Shown here: positions 40,740 through 48,823 of the stretch, piece by piece | How positions within the stretch are numbered: position 1 is the first letter of the stretch | Layout: every line of letters starts with the position of its first letter | NCBI GenBank assembly: GCA_016235555.1 | Contig: JACRKC010000110.1 | Coordinates: forward strand, 1 to 64,000 | DNA from: Verrucomicrobiota bacterium | Lineage (GTDB): Bacteria > Verrucomicrobiota > Verrucomicrobiia > Opitutales > Opitutaceae | Length of the DNA stretch: 64,000 nt | Reading direction: 5' to 3' | Notes under the pieces: generated by a model | What the model was told of the DNA's origin: nothing | Seen by the model: the letters and a program-made list of their open reading frames with translations, nothing else | The model's database searches: none | Translations under genes and position numbers: made by a program

Positions 40740-41956
40740 AATTCCCGTTGCTGTTCCAGCTCATCCGCGCCGCCAACGAAGCGCCCGCGCTCTCCCGCCT
40801 CGCCTCCGCGATCAACGTTGCCGCCGATCCCGCGGCCGAATGGGTCGAGCTCCGGTATGGCGTCTATCCCAACGCCGTCGGCCTCCAGGTGCTCGACCGC
40901 GCCGCGGCCGAGGCGATGGTGCGCACGTTCAACTCGCTGCCGAATCGTGCGGCCGATCTCTTCCGCGGTCTGCCCGGCTACGTCGGCCACCCCGACGATC
41001 CCACTTGGCGCCGCGACAATCCCGGCGTGCGCGCCGAAGCCATCGGCCGGATCAAGGACGTGCAGGCCGGCGAGGCCGCGCTGCGCCTGCGCGTCGCGCT
41101 CAACGACGAAGGCCGGCGCCTCGTGAGCGGCCCGGCCGCCGCCTACGACAGTTTCTCGCCCAACTGGGGCATGGTGCCGATCACGCACCAGGGCCGCAAA
41201 GCCTTCCGCCCGGTCGAGCTCTACAGCATCGGCCTCACCAACCAGCCGAACATCCCCGGCACGTTCATCGGCCTCAACGAGGCCCTCCCGCTCGAGACCC
41301 CGGACCCCGCATCCCAGATCCCAAATTTTTCCGCCATGAAATCCAAACTCATTGCCCTGCTCGCGGCCCTCGGCCGCCCCGTGGCCAACGCTGACACCGT
41401 CTCCGACGATCAGCTCGCGGCCGCCGTCAACGAGGCGACGCCCGTCGCCGCGCAGCTCGTCACCGCTTCCAACGAGCACGCCACCACCCGCACGAAGCTC
41501 GCCACCGCCGAGGCCGCGCTCGCCACGGCCAACCAGTCCCTCGCCACCGCCACCAACGAGAAGGGGGCGCTCAACTCCCAGCTCTCAACGCTCAACTCCG
41601 CGTTGACCACCGAGCGCGCCGCGCGCGCCGAGCTGCTCCTCACCGGTGCGATCAACGAAGGCCGGATCACCGCCGCGCAAAAGCCCGAGTGGCTCGGCCG
41701 GTTCACCGCGGCCGGTGCCGATTTCGCCGCCGTCAGCGCCGAGCTCGCCGGCCTCAAGCGCGCCGTCAACACGCAGTCGAAGACCGCCGGGCTCGGCGCC
41801 CGCCGTGCCGTCTCGGCCGAATCGAAGGCGAAGATCACTGCCATCAACGAGGCGGTCGAAACCAAGAAAAAGGCCACCGGCCTCTCCCACGATGCGGCCT
41901 ACGCGGCGGTGCGCCGCGAAAAGCCCGAACTGTTTCCCGCCACGAACGCCGAGTGA
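40736..41956 (+). CDS. Phage I/Z-like head maturation protease fused to scaffold
   Basis: Residues 1-185 are Mu-I-like: WVELRYGVYPNAVGLQVLDR, GYVGHPDD and VSGPAAAYDSFSPNWGMVP...SIGLTNQPNIPGT, a serine-protease-like core. From M201 (ATG 41,336), MKSKLIALLAALGRP opens an Ala/Thr-rich coiled-coil scaffold (ATTRTKLATAEAALATANQ) ending in a basic helical region. In Mu the scaffold Z is made from an internal start of I; the same is likely here. The joining residues ETPDPASQIPNFSA are encoded by a spacer-type repeat, suggesting two genes fused through an intergenic tract. No ribosome-binding site is seen before 41,336. Confidence 0.87.
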   Translation: MKFPLLFQLIRAANEAPALSRLASAINVAADPAAEWVELRYGVYPNAVGLQVLDRAAAEAMVRTFNSLPNRAADLFRGLPGYVGHPDDPTWRRDNPGVRAEAIGRIKDVQAGEAALRLRVALNDEGRRLVSGPAAAYDSFSPNWGMVPITHQGRKAFRPVELYSIGLTNQPNIPGTFIGLNEALPLETPDPASQIPNFSAMKSKLIALLAALGRPVANADTVSDDQLAAAVNEATPVAAQLVTASNEHATTRTKLATAEAALATANQSLATATNEKGALNSQLSTLNSALTTERAARAELLLTGAINEGRITAAQKPEWLGRFTAAGADFAAVSAELAGLKRAVNTQSKTAGLGARRAVSAESKAKITAINEAVETKKKATGLSHDAAYAAVRREKPELFPATNAE

Positions 41957-41998
41957 TCGGCGCTCTCAACCTCAGACCTCAACTCAGCTCTCATCACC

Positions 41999-42595
41999 AT
42001 GAAGAAACTCCGGTTCACCGCGCTGGCGCTCGTCGCCGCCGCTCTCCTCGCCCTCAGCCTGTTCCTCGCCCCGCGCGAACTGCTGAACGTGCTCGTGCCC
42101 GTCGCCCTCCTGGGCTCCGTCCTGTTCGTCGTTGCCAATACCTCGCGACTCTCGCGCCGGTCCGGCCTCATCGCCGGCACCAACACGCTGCCCGATTCCC
42201 AAGGCACGCACCAAGGTGGCAGGGTCACCCGCCTGGCCGATGCGGCGATCACCACGCGCAATGCGGTCGTCAAGATCGGCAGCGATGCCGCGCACATCGC
42301 CGTCGCCGGCACGGGCGACATCGCCATCGGCGTGTGTCAGGACGAACCCAGCGCCGCCGAAGACCCGGTGAGCGTGGTGCATTTTGGCTCGGCTGACCGC
42401 ACGCTCCTCGTCGTGGCCAGCGCCGCCATCTCCGCGGGCGACATGATTGTGACGGCGGCCTCCGGCAAGGTCCGCGCCCTGCCAGGCACCACCGGCACCT
42501 ACTACATCATCGGGCGCGCCCTCACCGCCGCCACCGCCGATGGCGACACCATCGAGCTCGATCCGTGCTTCCCGGTCCAGCGCGCCGTCGCCTGA
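41999..42595 (+). CDS. DUF2190-like capsid decoration protein with hydrophobic N-terminus
   Basis: The 198-residue protein has a DUF2190-type beta domain (GGRVTRLADAAITTRNAVVK...GDIAIGVCQDEPS...ISAGDMIVTAASGKVRALPG...YYIIGRALTAATADGDTIEL). Ahead of it is an unusual ~45-residue N-terminal region with two hydrophobic helices (TALALVAAALLALSLFL; VLVPVALLGSVLFVV). Decoration proteins of this family normally lack membrane helices. It lies between protease/scaffold and major capsid, as expected for decoration proteins. Confidence 0.82.
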   Translation: MKKLRFTALALVAAALLALSLFLAPRELLNVLVPVALLGSVLFVVANTSRLSRRSGLIAGTNTLPDSQGTHQGGRVTRLADAAITTRNAVVKIGSDAAHIAVAGTGDIAIGVCQDEPSAAEDPVSVVHFGSADRTLLVVASAAISAGDMIVTAASGKVRALPGTTGTYYIIGRALTAATADGDTIELDPCFPVQRAVA

Positions 42596-42638
42596 TCCGT
42601 CCACCCTCAACCGCAACGCTCAACTCATCACTCCCAAC

Positions 42639-43628
42639 GTGAAATCGAAACTCATCATCCCGCACCTCGGCTCCGAGTTCACCGTCGGCGCCGATGCCGG
42701 CCCGAACGCCAACCCGGTCGGTCTCATCTGCGCGGCCAACGAAAACCGCTTCACCGCCTCGCATTATTCCGAGGCGCTCACCGCCTACACGGTCGGCTGG
42801 CGCGACACCGAAAATGTCGACGCCATCCTCGCCCGCCTCGCGCCCGAGGTGCCGGTCTCCCGTCGCTTCGAGTTCAAGAACGCCGTCAACGCCGAGGCGT
42901 TCCTCTCCGAGACGGACGACATCCGCGCGATCGGCGATTCGTTCAAGCGCGTCGCCTACAAGGGCACCACCACGAATGAGAAGACCCTCAACAAGGGCCT
43001 CACCATTCGCATCGATCACGACGACTGCGAGGATCTCGAAGCCGAGGTCCAGCGCGCGGTCGGCCGCCTGATGGGCCGCCTCGCCCGCAATGAACTGCGC
43101 CGCCTGATCGTCGTCCTGGAGGCGAACGACACGACCAGCGCGATCGTGTTCTCCGCGAGCACCCAGCCGGATGGTCTCATCCGCGCCGCGCTCGCGGCGA
43201 GCGCCGACGTGTCGGGCGTCCGCCCGAATGTCGTGCTCTTCGGTGAGGCCGCGTGGGATCTCCGCCTCGACGCCTACGAAGGGAGCACCGCGCCGGCCGC
43301 CGCCGCGCGCGCGGGCAAGACGCTCCAGGAGCTGGCCGGCTACTTCATGGTCGACCTCGTCGATGTCGTGAAGGCGCGCTACCAGTCGAGTGCGACCGCG
43401 AAGAGCAAGATCGTGCCGAGCACCGTCTACGCCTACAGCGCCTATGCCGGCGCCGGCAAGGACGACCCGAGCGCGATCAAGCGCTTCGTGTCGAGCGGCC
43501 GGGGCGGCCAGCGCTACGGCGTGTATCGCCAGGAATACGAGAAGTTCACCGACGTCTCCGTCGAGTGCTACTCCAACCTGGTGTGCACCGGCGTCGGCAT
43601 CGTGAGCCGCACCGTCACCGCGAGCTGA
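42639..43628 (+). CDS. Major capsid protein
   Basis: The 329-residue protein starts at GTG 42,639, after a CTCAACT-type repeat spacer. It has KLIIPHLGSEFTVGADAG, then GWRDTENVDAILARLAPEVPVSRRFEF, FKRVAYKGTTTNEKTLNKGL, PNVVLFGEAAWDLRLDAYEG and the C-terminal YGVYRQEYEKFTDVSVECYS. Size, position after scaffold and DUF2190 genes and HK97-like alternation support the call. A strong hairpin follows the gene. Confidence 0.85.
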   Translation: MKSKLIIPHLGSEFTVGADAGPNANPVGLICAANENRFTASHYSEALTAYTVGWRDTENVDAILARLAPEVPVSRRFEFKNAVNAEAFLSETDDIRAIGDSFKRVAYKGTTTNEKTLNKGLTIRIDHDDCEDLEAEVQRAVGRLMGRLARNELRRLIVVLEANDTTSAIVFSASTQPDGLIRAALAASADVSGVRPNVVLFGEAAWDLRLDAYEGSTAPAAAARAGKTLQELAGYFMVDLVDVVKARYQSSATAKSKIVPSTVYAYSAYAGAGKDDPSAIKRFVSSGRGGQRYGVYRQEYEKFTDVSVECYSNLVCTGVGIVSRTVTAS

Positions 43629-43635
43629 TTTCTTC

Positions 43636-43688
43636 GAGCCCTCCGCTGGAGGGCGGGGTCGCCCGACCCCGCCGTGCCGCGAGGGCTC
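43636..43688 (+). terminator. Strong hairpin after the major capsid gene
   Basis: GAGCCCTC (43,636-43,643) pairs with GAGGGCTC (43,681-43,688), enclosing GGCGGGGTC (43,652-43,660) with GACCCCGCC (43,665-43,673). Only a short T run (CTTT) follows, so it may be a partial terminator or an mRNA-stabilising structure that raises capsid expression relative to downstream genes. Confidence 0.55.
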
Positions 43689-43698
43689 TTTAGAAACC

Positions 43699-44154
43699 AT
43701 GTCCTGGTCCACCCTCACCGAAGCCAAATTCCTCCAGCACTGCACCGGTGCGGAGACGACCGCGATCAAGACGGCCGCACTCGCCACCGGCCAGGGCGAG
43801 CCGCTCACCGATACGCTCGCCAAGGTCGTGCAGGAGGTGCGCGGCTACGTCGCGGCGTATTCGGCGAACCAACTCGGCGACGGCGCCACGATCCCCGGCG
43901 AACTCGAGACGGCCGCGTGCGCGATCGCCCGCTACCGCGCCCTCAACCGCCTGCCGATCAAGTCGCTCCTCACCGAGACGCGCATCCAGGAATACAAGGA
44001 TGCGCTCACGCTTCTGCGCGACGTGGCCGCGGGGAAATTCGCGCTCGAACAACCCGCCACCGCCAGCGACCAGGTGATCGCCAGCGGCAGCGCCGCTGAG
44101 GTCGTGACGTCCACCACGCGCCGCGCCACGCGCGAAAAACTCGCCGGCCTCTGA
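43699..44154 (+). CDS. DUF1320/Mu gp36-like head-tail connector protein
   Basis: The 151-residue protein (MSWSTLTEAKFLQHCTGAET) has the DUF1320 pattern: KVVQEVRGYVAAYSANQLGD...IPGELETAACAIARYRALNRLP...YKDALTLLRDVAAGKFALE. Such proteins are neck/adaptor proteins in Mu-like phages and normally follow the capsid gene, as here. Confidence 0.87.
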   Translation: MSWSTLTEAKFLQHCTGAETTAIKTAALATGQGEPLTDTLAKVVQEVRGYVAAYSANQLGDGATIPGELETAACAIARYRALNRLPIKSLLTETRIQEYKDALTLLRDVAAGKFALEQPATASDQVIASGSAAEVVTSTTRRATREKLAGL

Positions 44155-44155
44155 C

Positions 44156-44983
44156 ATGTTTGACGACGCTCCCGAACCTCAGCTCCCGAAAGTGCGCCCG
44201 GTCATCGGCTGGCCTGGCGGGAAGGGTAAGCTGCTGAAGCATCTGCTCCCGCATGTTCCCGAGCACACGCAATACTGCGAGGTGTTCGGCGGTGGTCTTG
44301 CGCTTCTACTGGCCAAGCCGCGCAGCGACATCGAAGTCGTCAACGACATCAACGGCGATCTCGTTCAGTTCTACCGCTGCTGCAAATATCATCTCGACGC
44401 GCTCCTCGACGAACTAGATCTCGTGCTCAATTCGCGGCGCGATTTCGAGGACTACGGAGCGCAGCCCGGTCTCACCGATATCCAGCGCGCGTCGCGCTGG
44501 TTCATCCGCAACCGGCTTTCGTTCGCCGGCATGGGCGCGCACTTCGCGATCTCGCGCAAGCAGCCGCTCGGTTCCCGCGCCCAGCGCCTGCTGGCAATTC
44601 GCTCGCTCAATCGCCGCCTTGATCGCACGACCATCGAGCAGCGGCCGTGGCCCTACATCCTCGACGCCTACGATAGCACCGAGACATTTTTCTTTTTCGA
44701 TCCCCCATACCTCGATTCGGGCGGTGCGGCCTATGCAGGCTGGAGCGAACACGAGCTGGCGCGCTTCTGTGCCCGCGTCGCGAAACTGCGCGGTCAGTGG
44801 CTCTTCACCTTCCAGGACTGCCAGCAGGTGCGGGATCTGATGGCCGGCCACCAGATCCGTGGGATTGTCCGTGCGAACGGCATCGGTAACAACAACGGCC
44901 GCACGGGCCGCAAGTATCGCGAAGTCCTCATCACCAGCGAGCGCGACGAAGTCGCCCTTGCGCGAAAGGAGTGTGCGTCGTGA
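44156..44983 (+). CDS. DNA adenine-N6 methyltransferase (D12/Dam class)
   Basis: The 275-residue protein has the D12-class motif X-like start VIGWPGGKGKLLKHLL (16-31). The SAM-binding motif I is YCEVFGGGLALLLAKP, and the catalytic DPPY is at 182-185 (FFFFDPPYLDSGG). Residues NGIGNNNGRTGRKYREVLIT end the fold. It would methylate adenine in a short target such as GATC (inferred). It lies between two head genes, an unusual place, with TGATG coupling to MuF. The gene is slightly less GC-rich than its neighbours, which suggests acquisition. Likely role: protection against host restriction. Confidence 0.92.
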   Translation: MFDDAPEPQLPKVRPVIGWPGGKGKLLKHLLPHVPEHTQYCEVFGGGLALLLAKPRSDIEVVNDINGDLVQFYRCCKYHLDALLDELDLVLNSRRDFEDYGAQPGLTDIQRASRWFIRNRLSFAGMGAHFAISRKQPLGSRAQRLLAIRSLNRRLDRTTIEQRPWPYILDAYDSTETFFFFDPPYLDSGGAAYAGWSEHELARFCARVAKLRGQWLFTFQDCQQVRDLMAGHQIRGIVRANGIGNNNGRTGRKYREVLITSERDEVALARKECAS

Positions 44984-46227
44984 TGGCGGCTGCCCCAATG
45001 CCGTTTCACGAAGCCCTCGACGCCCGCGCCGTGAAGCAGCTGCTCCCGACGGAGCTGCGCACCAAGATGCTCGACACGATCCCCGCCGAGTTGCGCGAGC
45101 GCGCGATGTTCTCCGCCGGCGTCACCAACACCGAGTTACTCCAGCGCATCGACGACTCGATCAACGATCTCGTCTCCGGCCAGGTCGACCGCGCCACGAA
45201 GCGCGCCGGGCTCAAGCAACTCGTCGCCCGGCTCGACCTCGGCGCGAAGGCCGACGACGAACGCGGCACGCTCACCGACCTCGGCAGCGACCGGCGCCTC
45301 AACCTCATCCTCGACACGAATCTCCAGCAGGCGCAGGGCTACGGCCACTGGATGCAGGGGCAGGACGCCGCCGTGCTCGACCAGTGGCCCGCGCAGGAAC
45401 TCGTGCGCGTGATCGACTCCAGGGAGAAACGCGATTGGGCCGCGCGCTGGGCGGCGGCCGGCGGACAGTTCTTCGACGGCCGCATGGTCGCACTGAAAAA
45501 CGACCCCCTCTGGTCGCGCCTCTCCCGCTTCGGCACGCCCTATCCGCCGTTCGATTTCAACAGCGGCATGGATGTCCAGGACATCGACCGCGGCGAGGCC
45601 GAAGACCTCGGCCTCATCGATCGCGACACCGAGCTGTTCCCGCAGGATCGCGACTTCAACACCGACCTCGCCGCCACGCCCGAAGTGCGCGACGCCTCGC
45701 TGCGTGACGCGCTCGCCGAGTCCCTCGCCGGCCGCGCCCGGTTCGACGCCGGCGGCGTGCTCCGCCTCGTCGGCCGGGTGCTCGGCGCCGCCAACGTGCG
45801 CGACTACGCCCGCGACGAGCTCGGCCGCTTCGCCACCGATGGCGGCGGCCTCAGCGTGGCCGACAACCTCGCGCGCGGCCAGAAGGCGATCGCGAAACTC
45901 CGCCGCGATCAGGGCGGCACCGTCGAAGTGGCGATGCAAGTGCCCGGCCTCGGCGATGTGGAGTTTCCCTGGGGCCGCGCCGGCCACACCCGGCCCAACG
46001 CCGCGGGCAAAACCCACACCGATGGCTACGGCCTCAGCCACATCGAGGCCAAGCACGGGCGCGCCGCCGCCGATGCTTTGCCCGAAACGATCGCCAAGGG
46101 CAAAATCACGGCGCACCCGCACGACCCCCAGAAGCGCGAGATCACTCATGGCAAATACAAGGCCGTGGTCGGGAAAACCAAAAAGCCGGCCGCCTGGGTG
46201 ATCACCAACTACGAGGAGCACCGATGA
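44983..46227 (+). CDS. MuF-like minor head protein with C-terminal nuclease-like (PBECR-type) domain
   Basis: The 414-residue protein (ATG 44,983 in TGATG; GTG 44,980 also possible, AAAGGAG upstream) has the MuF head-morphogenesis core: LNLILDTNLQQAQGYGHWMQ, then DGRMVALKNDPLWSRLSRFG and PYPPFDFNSGMDVQDIDR. After a linker, residues about 310-414 form a separate domain: GYGLSHIEAKHGRAAADALP...EITHGKYKAVVGKTKKPAAWVITNYEE. That pattern resembles the phage barnase/EndoU/ColicinE5-D/RelE-like nucleases fused to MuF proteins. The extension could be delivered with the DNA or act against rivals; inference only. Confidence 0.87.
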   Translation: MAAAPMPFHEALDARAVKQLLPTELRTKMLDTIPAELRERAMFSAGVTNTELLQRIDDSINDLVSGQVDRATKRAGLKQLVARLDLGAKADDERGTLTDLGSDRRLNLILDTNLQQAQGYGHWMQGQDAAVLDQWPAQELVRVIDSREKRDWAARWAAAGGQFFDGRMVALKNDPLWSRLSRFGTPYPPFDFNSGMDVQDIDRGEAEDLGLIDRDTELFPQDRDFNTDLAATPEVRDASLRDALAESLAGRARFDAGGVLRLVGRVLGAANVRDYARDELGRFATDGGGLSVADNLARGQKAIAKLRRDQGGTVEVAMQVPGLGDVEFPWGRAGHTRPNAAGKTHTDGYGLSHIEAKHGRAAADALPETIAKGKITAHPHDPQKREITHGKYKAVVGKTKKPAAWVITNYEEHR

Positions 46228-46445
46228 GTCTCCGCTGCGCCAGGCCGGTGAAAAAATCGAGCCGCCCCGTTTTCGCGGAGCGGCTCTACAAGAAGTGTGA
46301 GCGCGGGATTGTCGAGGCCCCGGCCCTACGCACCGCCGCCCGCTTTGGTCTGGGCCGGCGCTGGTTGCCTTCAGGAGCCCGCAGCCTACGCCGCCCGGCC
46401 CCGGAGTCAATTCGTTCCGGCCCCGCCACCGGAGGTGCCGCATGA
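46224..46445 (+). CDS. Small ORF between MuF-nuclease and G-like gene; doubtful
   Basis: A 73-codon frame overlaps both neighbours by exactly 4 nt (ATGA at each end), but the product is Arg/Pro-rich without a recognisable fold. It holds the place where an immunity protein for a MuF-fused toxin would be expected. The DNA also contains a hairpin (GAGCCGC at 46,259, GCGGCTC at 46,280) that, read on the minus strand, is followed by T-rich sequence. Confidence 0.35.
   Translation: MSLRCARPVKKSSRPVFAERLYKKCERGIVEAPALRTAARFGLGRRWLPSGARSLRRPAPESIRSGPATGGAA
46253..46286 (-). terminator. Terminator-like hairpin on the minus strand
   Basis: On the minus strand, GAGCCGC...GCGGCTC is followed by GATTTTTT, the form of a rho-independent terminator. 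No minus-strand gene is known here, so it may stop antisense transcription, or be coincidental. Confidence 0.4.
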
Positions 46446-47140
46446 TGCAGGTCAAGACCAGCGTGACCGACCGCGCGACGCCCATTTTGGTCGCGATCGA
46501 GGAGAGCATCCGGCCGGACCGGCTGAAGCCCGTCGTCGGCCGCGCCGCCGTCAATGTCGTGCGGCGCCATTTCTTCGCCCTCGATCGCGAGCGCCCCAAC
46601 GCCCTTGCCGGCGGTCGCACGCACTACTACGCCGGCGCCGCGCGCGGCACGCACTTCGATGTGCTGCCCGACGGGGTGATGATCTCCGTCAATCAGGTGG
46701 GCATCCTGCAGCGCATCCTCGGCGGCACGATCGTGCCGAAGCAGGCGAAGTTCCTGACGATCCCCGCGCGCAGCGAGGCCTACGGCAAACGCGCGAGCGA
46801 GTTTCGCGATCTCATCATCCTGCGCCGCGGCGATCACCAGTTCGGCGAGCCCTACGCACTCGCTCGCGCCGTCAGCACGATCGTGCACCGGTCCGGCGCG
46901 GCGGATTCGCTGTTGCTCGGCGGCTCGCGCTCGTCGAGCGGCGGCCTCCAGGGCGGCGAGATACTTTTCTGGCTCAAGCGCAGCGTCACCCAGGCGCCCG
47001 ATCCCACGGTCGCGCCGGACACGCTCGCCCTCTACGCCGGCATCAAGCTCGCCACGAACGAGGTGATCGCGCGCCACGTCGCCCGCGCCCGCGAGCGCGG
47101 CGCCCGGACCCAAAACCCCGGACCCCGGACCCCGCCATGA
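46442..47140 (+). CDS. Mu gpG-like virion morphogenesis/tail completion protein
   Basis: The 232-residue protein has VVGRAAVNVVRRHFFALDRE, then RTHYYAGAARGTHFDVLPDG and ISVNQVGILQRILGGTIVPK followed by AKFLTIPA, matching gpG-like 'phage virion morphogenesis' proteins. The C-terminal tail (RTQNPGPRTPP) is encoded by a CGGACCC-type heptamer repeat. In Mu, G follows the MuF gene, as here. Confidence 0.85.
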   Translation: MMQVKTSVTDRATPILVAIEESIRPDRLKPVVGRAAVNVVRRHFFALDRERPNALAGGRTHYYAGAARGTHFDVLPDGVMISVNQVGILQRILGGTIVPKQAKFLTIPARSEAYGKRASEFRDLIILRRGDHQFGEPYALARAVSTIVHRSGAADSLLLGGSRSSSGGLQGGEILFWLKRSVTQAPDPTVAPDTLALYAGIKLATNEVIARHVARARERGARTQNPGPRTPP

Positions 47141-47604
47141 GCGCGCAGCCCGACTCCGCCACGGTCGCCAAGGCGCTCCAGGACTGCGTAGCCGCCGATC
47201 TCGCCGCGGGCGCCGAGTTCACCGGCGTCACCATCCTCTCGCGCCGCAAAGGCACGATCGCCCAGGACATCGAGGCGGCGCTCGCCGAGGTGGGCGCTTG
47301 CATCTACGTTTTGCCGGGCCTGCCGCTGCACTTCCTGGATGCGCAGCCGCTCGTGGCCGATCGCTACGAGGTGCGTGTGCGCGCGATCGAGAACCCCTCG
47401 CTCAATGCCACGCTCCCCGACGCCTACGAACTCGTCGAGCTTATCGCCCGCCGCCTCCACGGCCGCGACTACACCGCGATCGCGGGCATGGCCCCGCTCG
47501 TGTTCGCCGAGCGCCCGATCGTCGAGCAAAGCGACCCCGAGCGCATCATCCACGACGTGGTTTTCCAGACCTCCCTCGGCCTCCTGCCCCGCGTTGCAAC
47601 GTGA
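47137..47604 (+). CDS. Tail terminator-like / Mu gp37-like protein
   Basis: The 155-residue protein (ATG 47,137, ATGA overlap) has EDIEAAL-like LKD: AQDIEAALAEVGACIYVLPG, YEVRVRAIENPSLNATLPDA and YELVELIARRLHGRDY. This resembles short tail-terminator or DUF1834-type proteins placed before the tail-tube gene. Function inferred from position. Confidence 0.7.
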   Translation: MSAQPDSATVAKALQDCVAADLAAGAEFTGVTILSRRKGTIAQDIEAALAEVGACIYVLPGLPLHFLDAQPLVADRYEVRVRAIENPSLNATLPDAYELVELIARRLHGRDYTAIAGMAPLVFAERPIVEQSDPERIIHDVVFQTSLGLLPRVAT

Positions 47605-47615
47605 TTTCAACCGCC

Positions 47616-47810
47616 ATGAAACCCGACACCAAGACCCCTGCCGCCGCCCCAACCTTCGATGAAAAGGTCGCGCAAGCCTGCGCGCCCGTGCGCCACGAAG
47701 CCACCGCGCGCACCGTGGCCTTCCGCCAGCCCGACGGCGAACGCGTGCATCTCTTCAGCGCCACCCGCCAGTTTATCGCCACGGAGAAACTCCGCCCCGC
47801 CGCCAGGTAA
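47616..47810 (+). CDS. Small phage protein, unknown
   Basis: The 64-residue product (ATG 47,616) reads FDEKVAQACAPVRHEATART, then VAFRQPDGERVHLFSATRQF. It is followed by a spacer with CTCTCAA-type heptamer repeats (47,811-47,845). No family recognised; the segment is short but well placed. Confidence 0.6.
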   Translation: MKPDTKTPAAAPTFDEKVAQACAPVRHEATARTVAFRQPDGERVHLFSATRQFIATEKLRPAAR

Positions 47811-47863
47811 CTCTCAACCCTCAACGCTAAACTCTCAACTGCGGGCGCGAGCCCGCGCCCGCC

Positions 47864-48787
47864 ATGACCACCGTCGACCGCGCCAACCTCCTCAAAGGCC
47901 CCGCCTACCTCACCCACGACAGCGCCGTGATCAAGTTCGGCGCCGATTTCTCCGTCGATCTCGTCACCGAATACTTCGAGGTGAAGAGCATCTCCCACGG
48001 CCGCCTCGGCCGCCGCATCAAGGATCGCAAGGTCGAGATCAAGGGCGTGCCCCTGGAGTGGACCGATCTCACCAAGCTCTTCCCCTACGCCACGCACCAG
48101 CCGGGCGACGCCGTGTTTGGCGCGACCGACAAAGCCGCCGTGATCACGCCGCGCACCGGCGCCCCGCTCACCGTCGCCAACGTCATGGTCACGAAGCTGC
48201 CCGGCCTCTCCCTCCATCCGTCGAAGGCGATGCTCCGCGACATGGAGTTCACCGGCCTCTGCGCCAACGCCTCCGATCCCGCCACCGCCGCCAGCTTTTT
48301 CTCCTTTGGCGTCGCCGCCGCCGGCGTCGCGCAGACGGCCGCCACGCTCGCGAACATCAAAAACGCGTTCTACTCGGCCACGTTCAACAGCGTGACCTAC
48401 AAGCCCGAGGATGGCTTCGAGGTGGATTTCAACCTCCCGCTCGTGCCCGACATGCAGGACGGCCTCACGGTGGGCATGCGCATCAGCCCCGAGGAGAGCG
48501 TCGAGGCCGCCGTGAAGTTCAAGCCCCTCGGCCTCACCGAGGCGCAATACGCGACGCTCATGGGCTGGGATACCTTCGGCCCTGGCGACGATCCGTTTGC
48601 GGGCAACCTCGTCATCAGCGGCCACGCCACCGGCAAGCCCACCGTCACCCTCTCCAAGATGCAGGTGATGCAGGGTGGCGTGCGCTACGGCCGCGACTCG
48701 CGCGCGGGCGAAGTCACCCTCGCCAGCGTGCGGCAAATCTCGACCAACGCGCTCACCGCGCTCTGGACCTTCGACACCGTCGCCTGA
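47864..48787 (+). CDS. Major tail (tube-like) protein
   Basis: The 307-residue protein has LLKGPAYLTHDSAVIKFGAD, then KVEIKGVPLEWTDLTKLFPY, VMVTKLPGLSLHPSKAMLRD and a beta-rich C-terminal region. It is a predicted all-beta tail protein and the first gene of the tail block. There is no sheath gene (gpL-like) near it, so the virion probably has a non-contractile tail. Confidence 0.75.
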   Translation: MTTVDRANLLKGPAYLTHDSAVIKFGADFSVDLVTEYFEVKSISHGRLGRRIKDRKVEIKGVPLEWTDLTKLFPYATHQPGDAVFGATDKAAVITPRTGAPLTVANVMVTKLPGLSLHPSKAMLRDMEFTGLCANASDPATAASFFSFGVAAAGVAQTAATLANIKNAFYSATFNSVTYKPEDGFEVDFNLPLVPDMQDGLTVGMRISPEESVEAAVKFKPLGLTEAQYATLMGWDTFGPGDDPFAGNLVISGHATGKPTVTLSKMQVMQGGVRYGRDSRAGEVTLASVRQISTNALTALWTFDTVA

Positions 48788-48823
48788 GCCCAAGCCCCCG
48801 GACCCTAAACCCCGCCTCCGCCC

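Noticed and set aside
47864-48787. Tail sheath protein
   Set aside because: At 307 residues with no sheath-like domain order, and no second tube gene beside it, a major tail protein of a non-contractile tail fits better.
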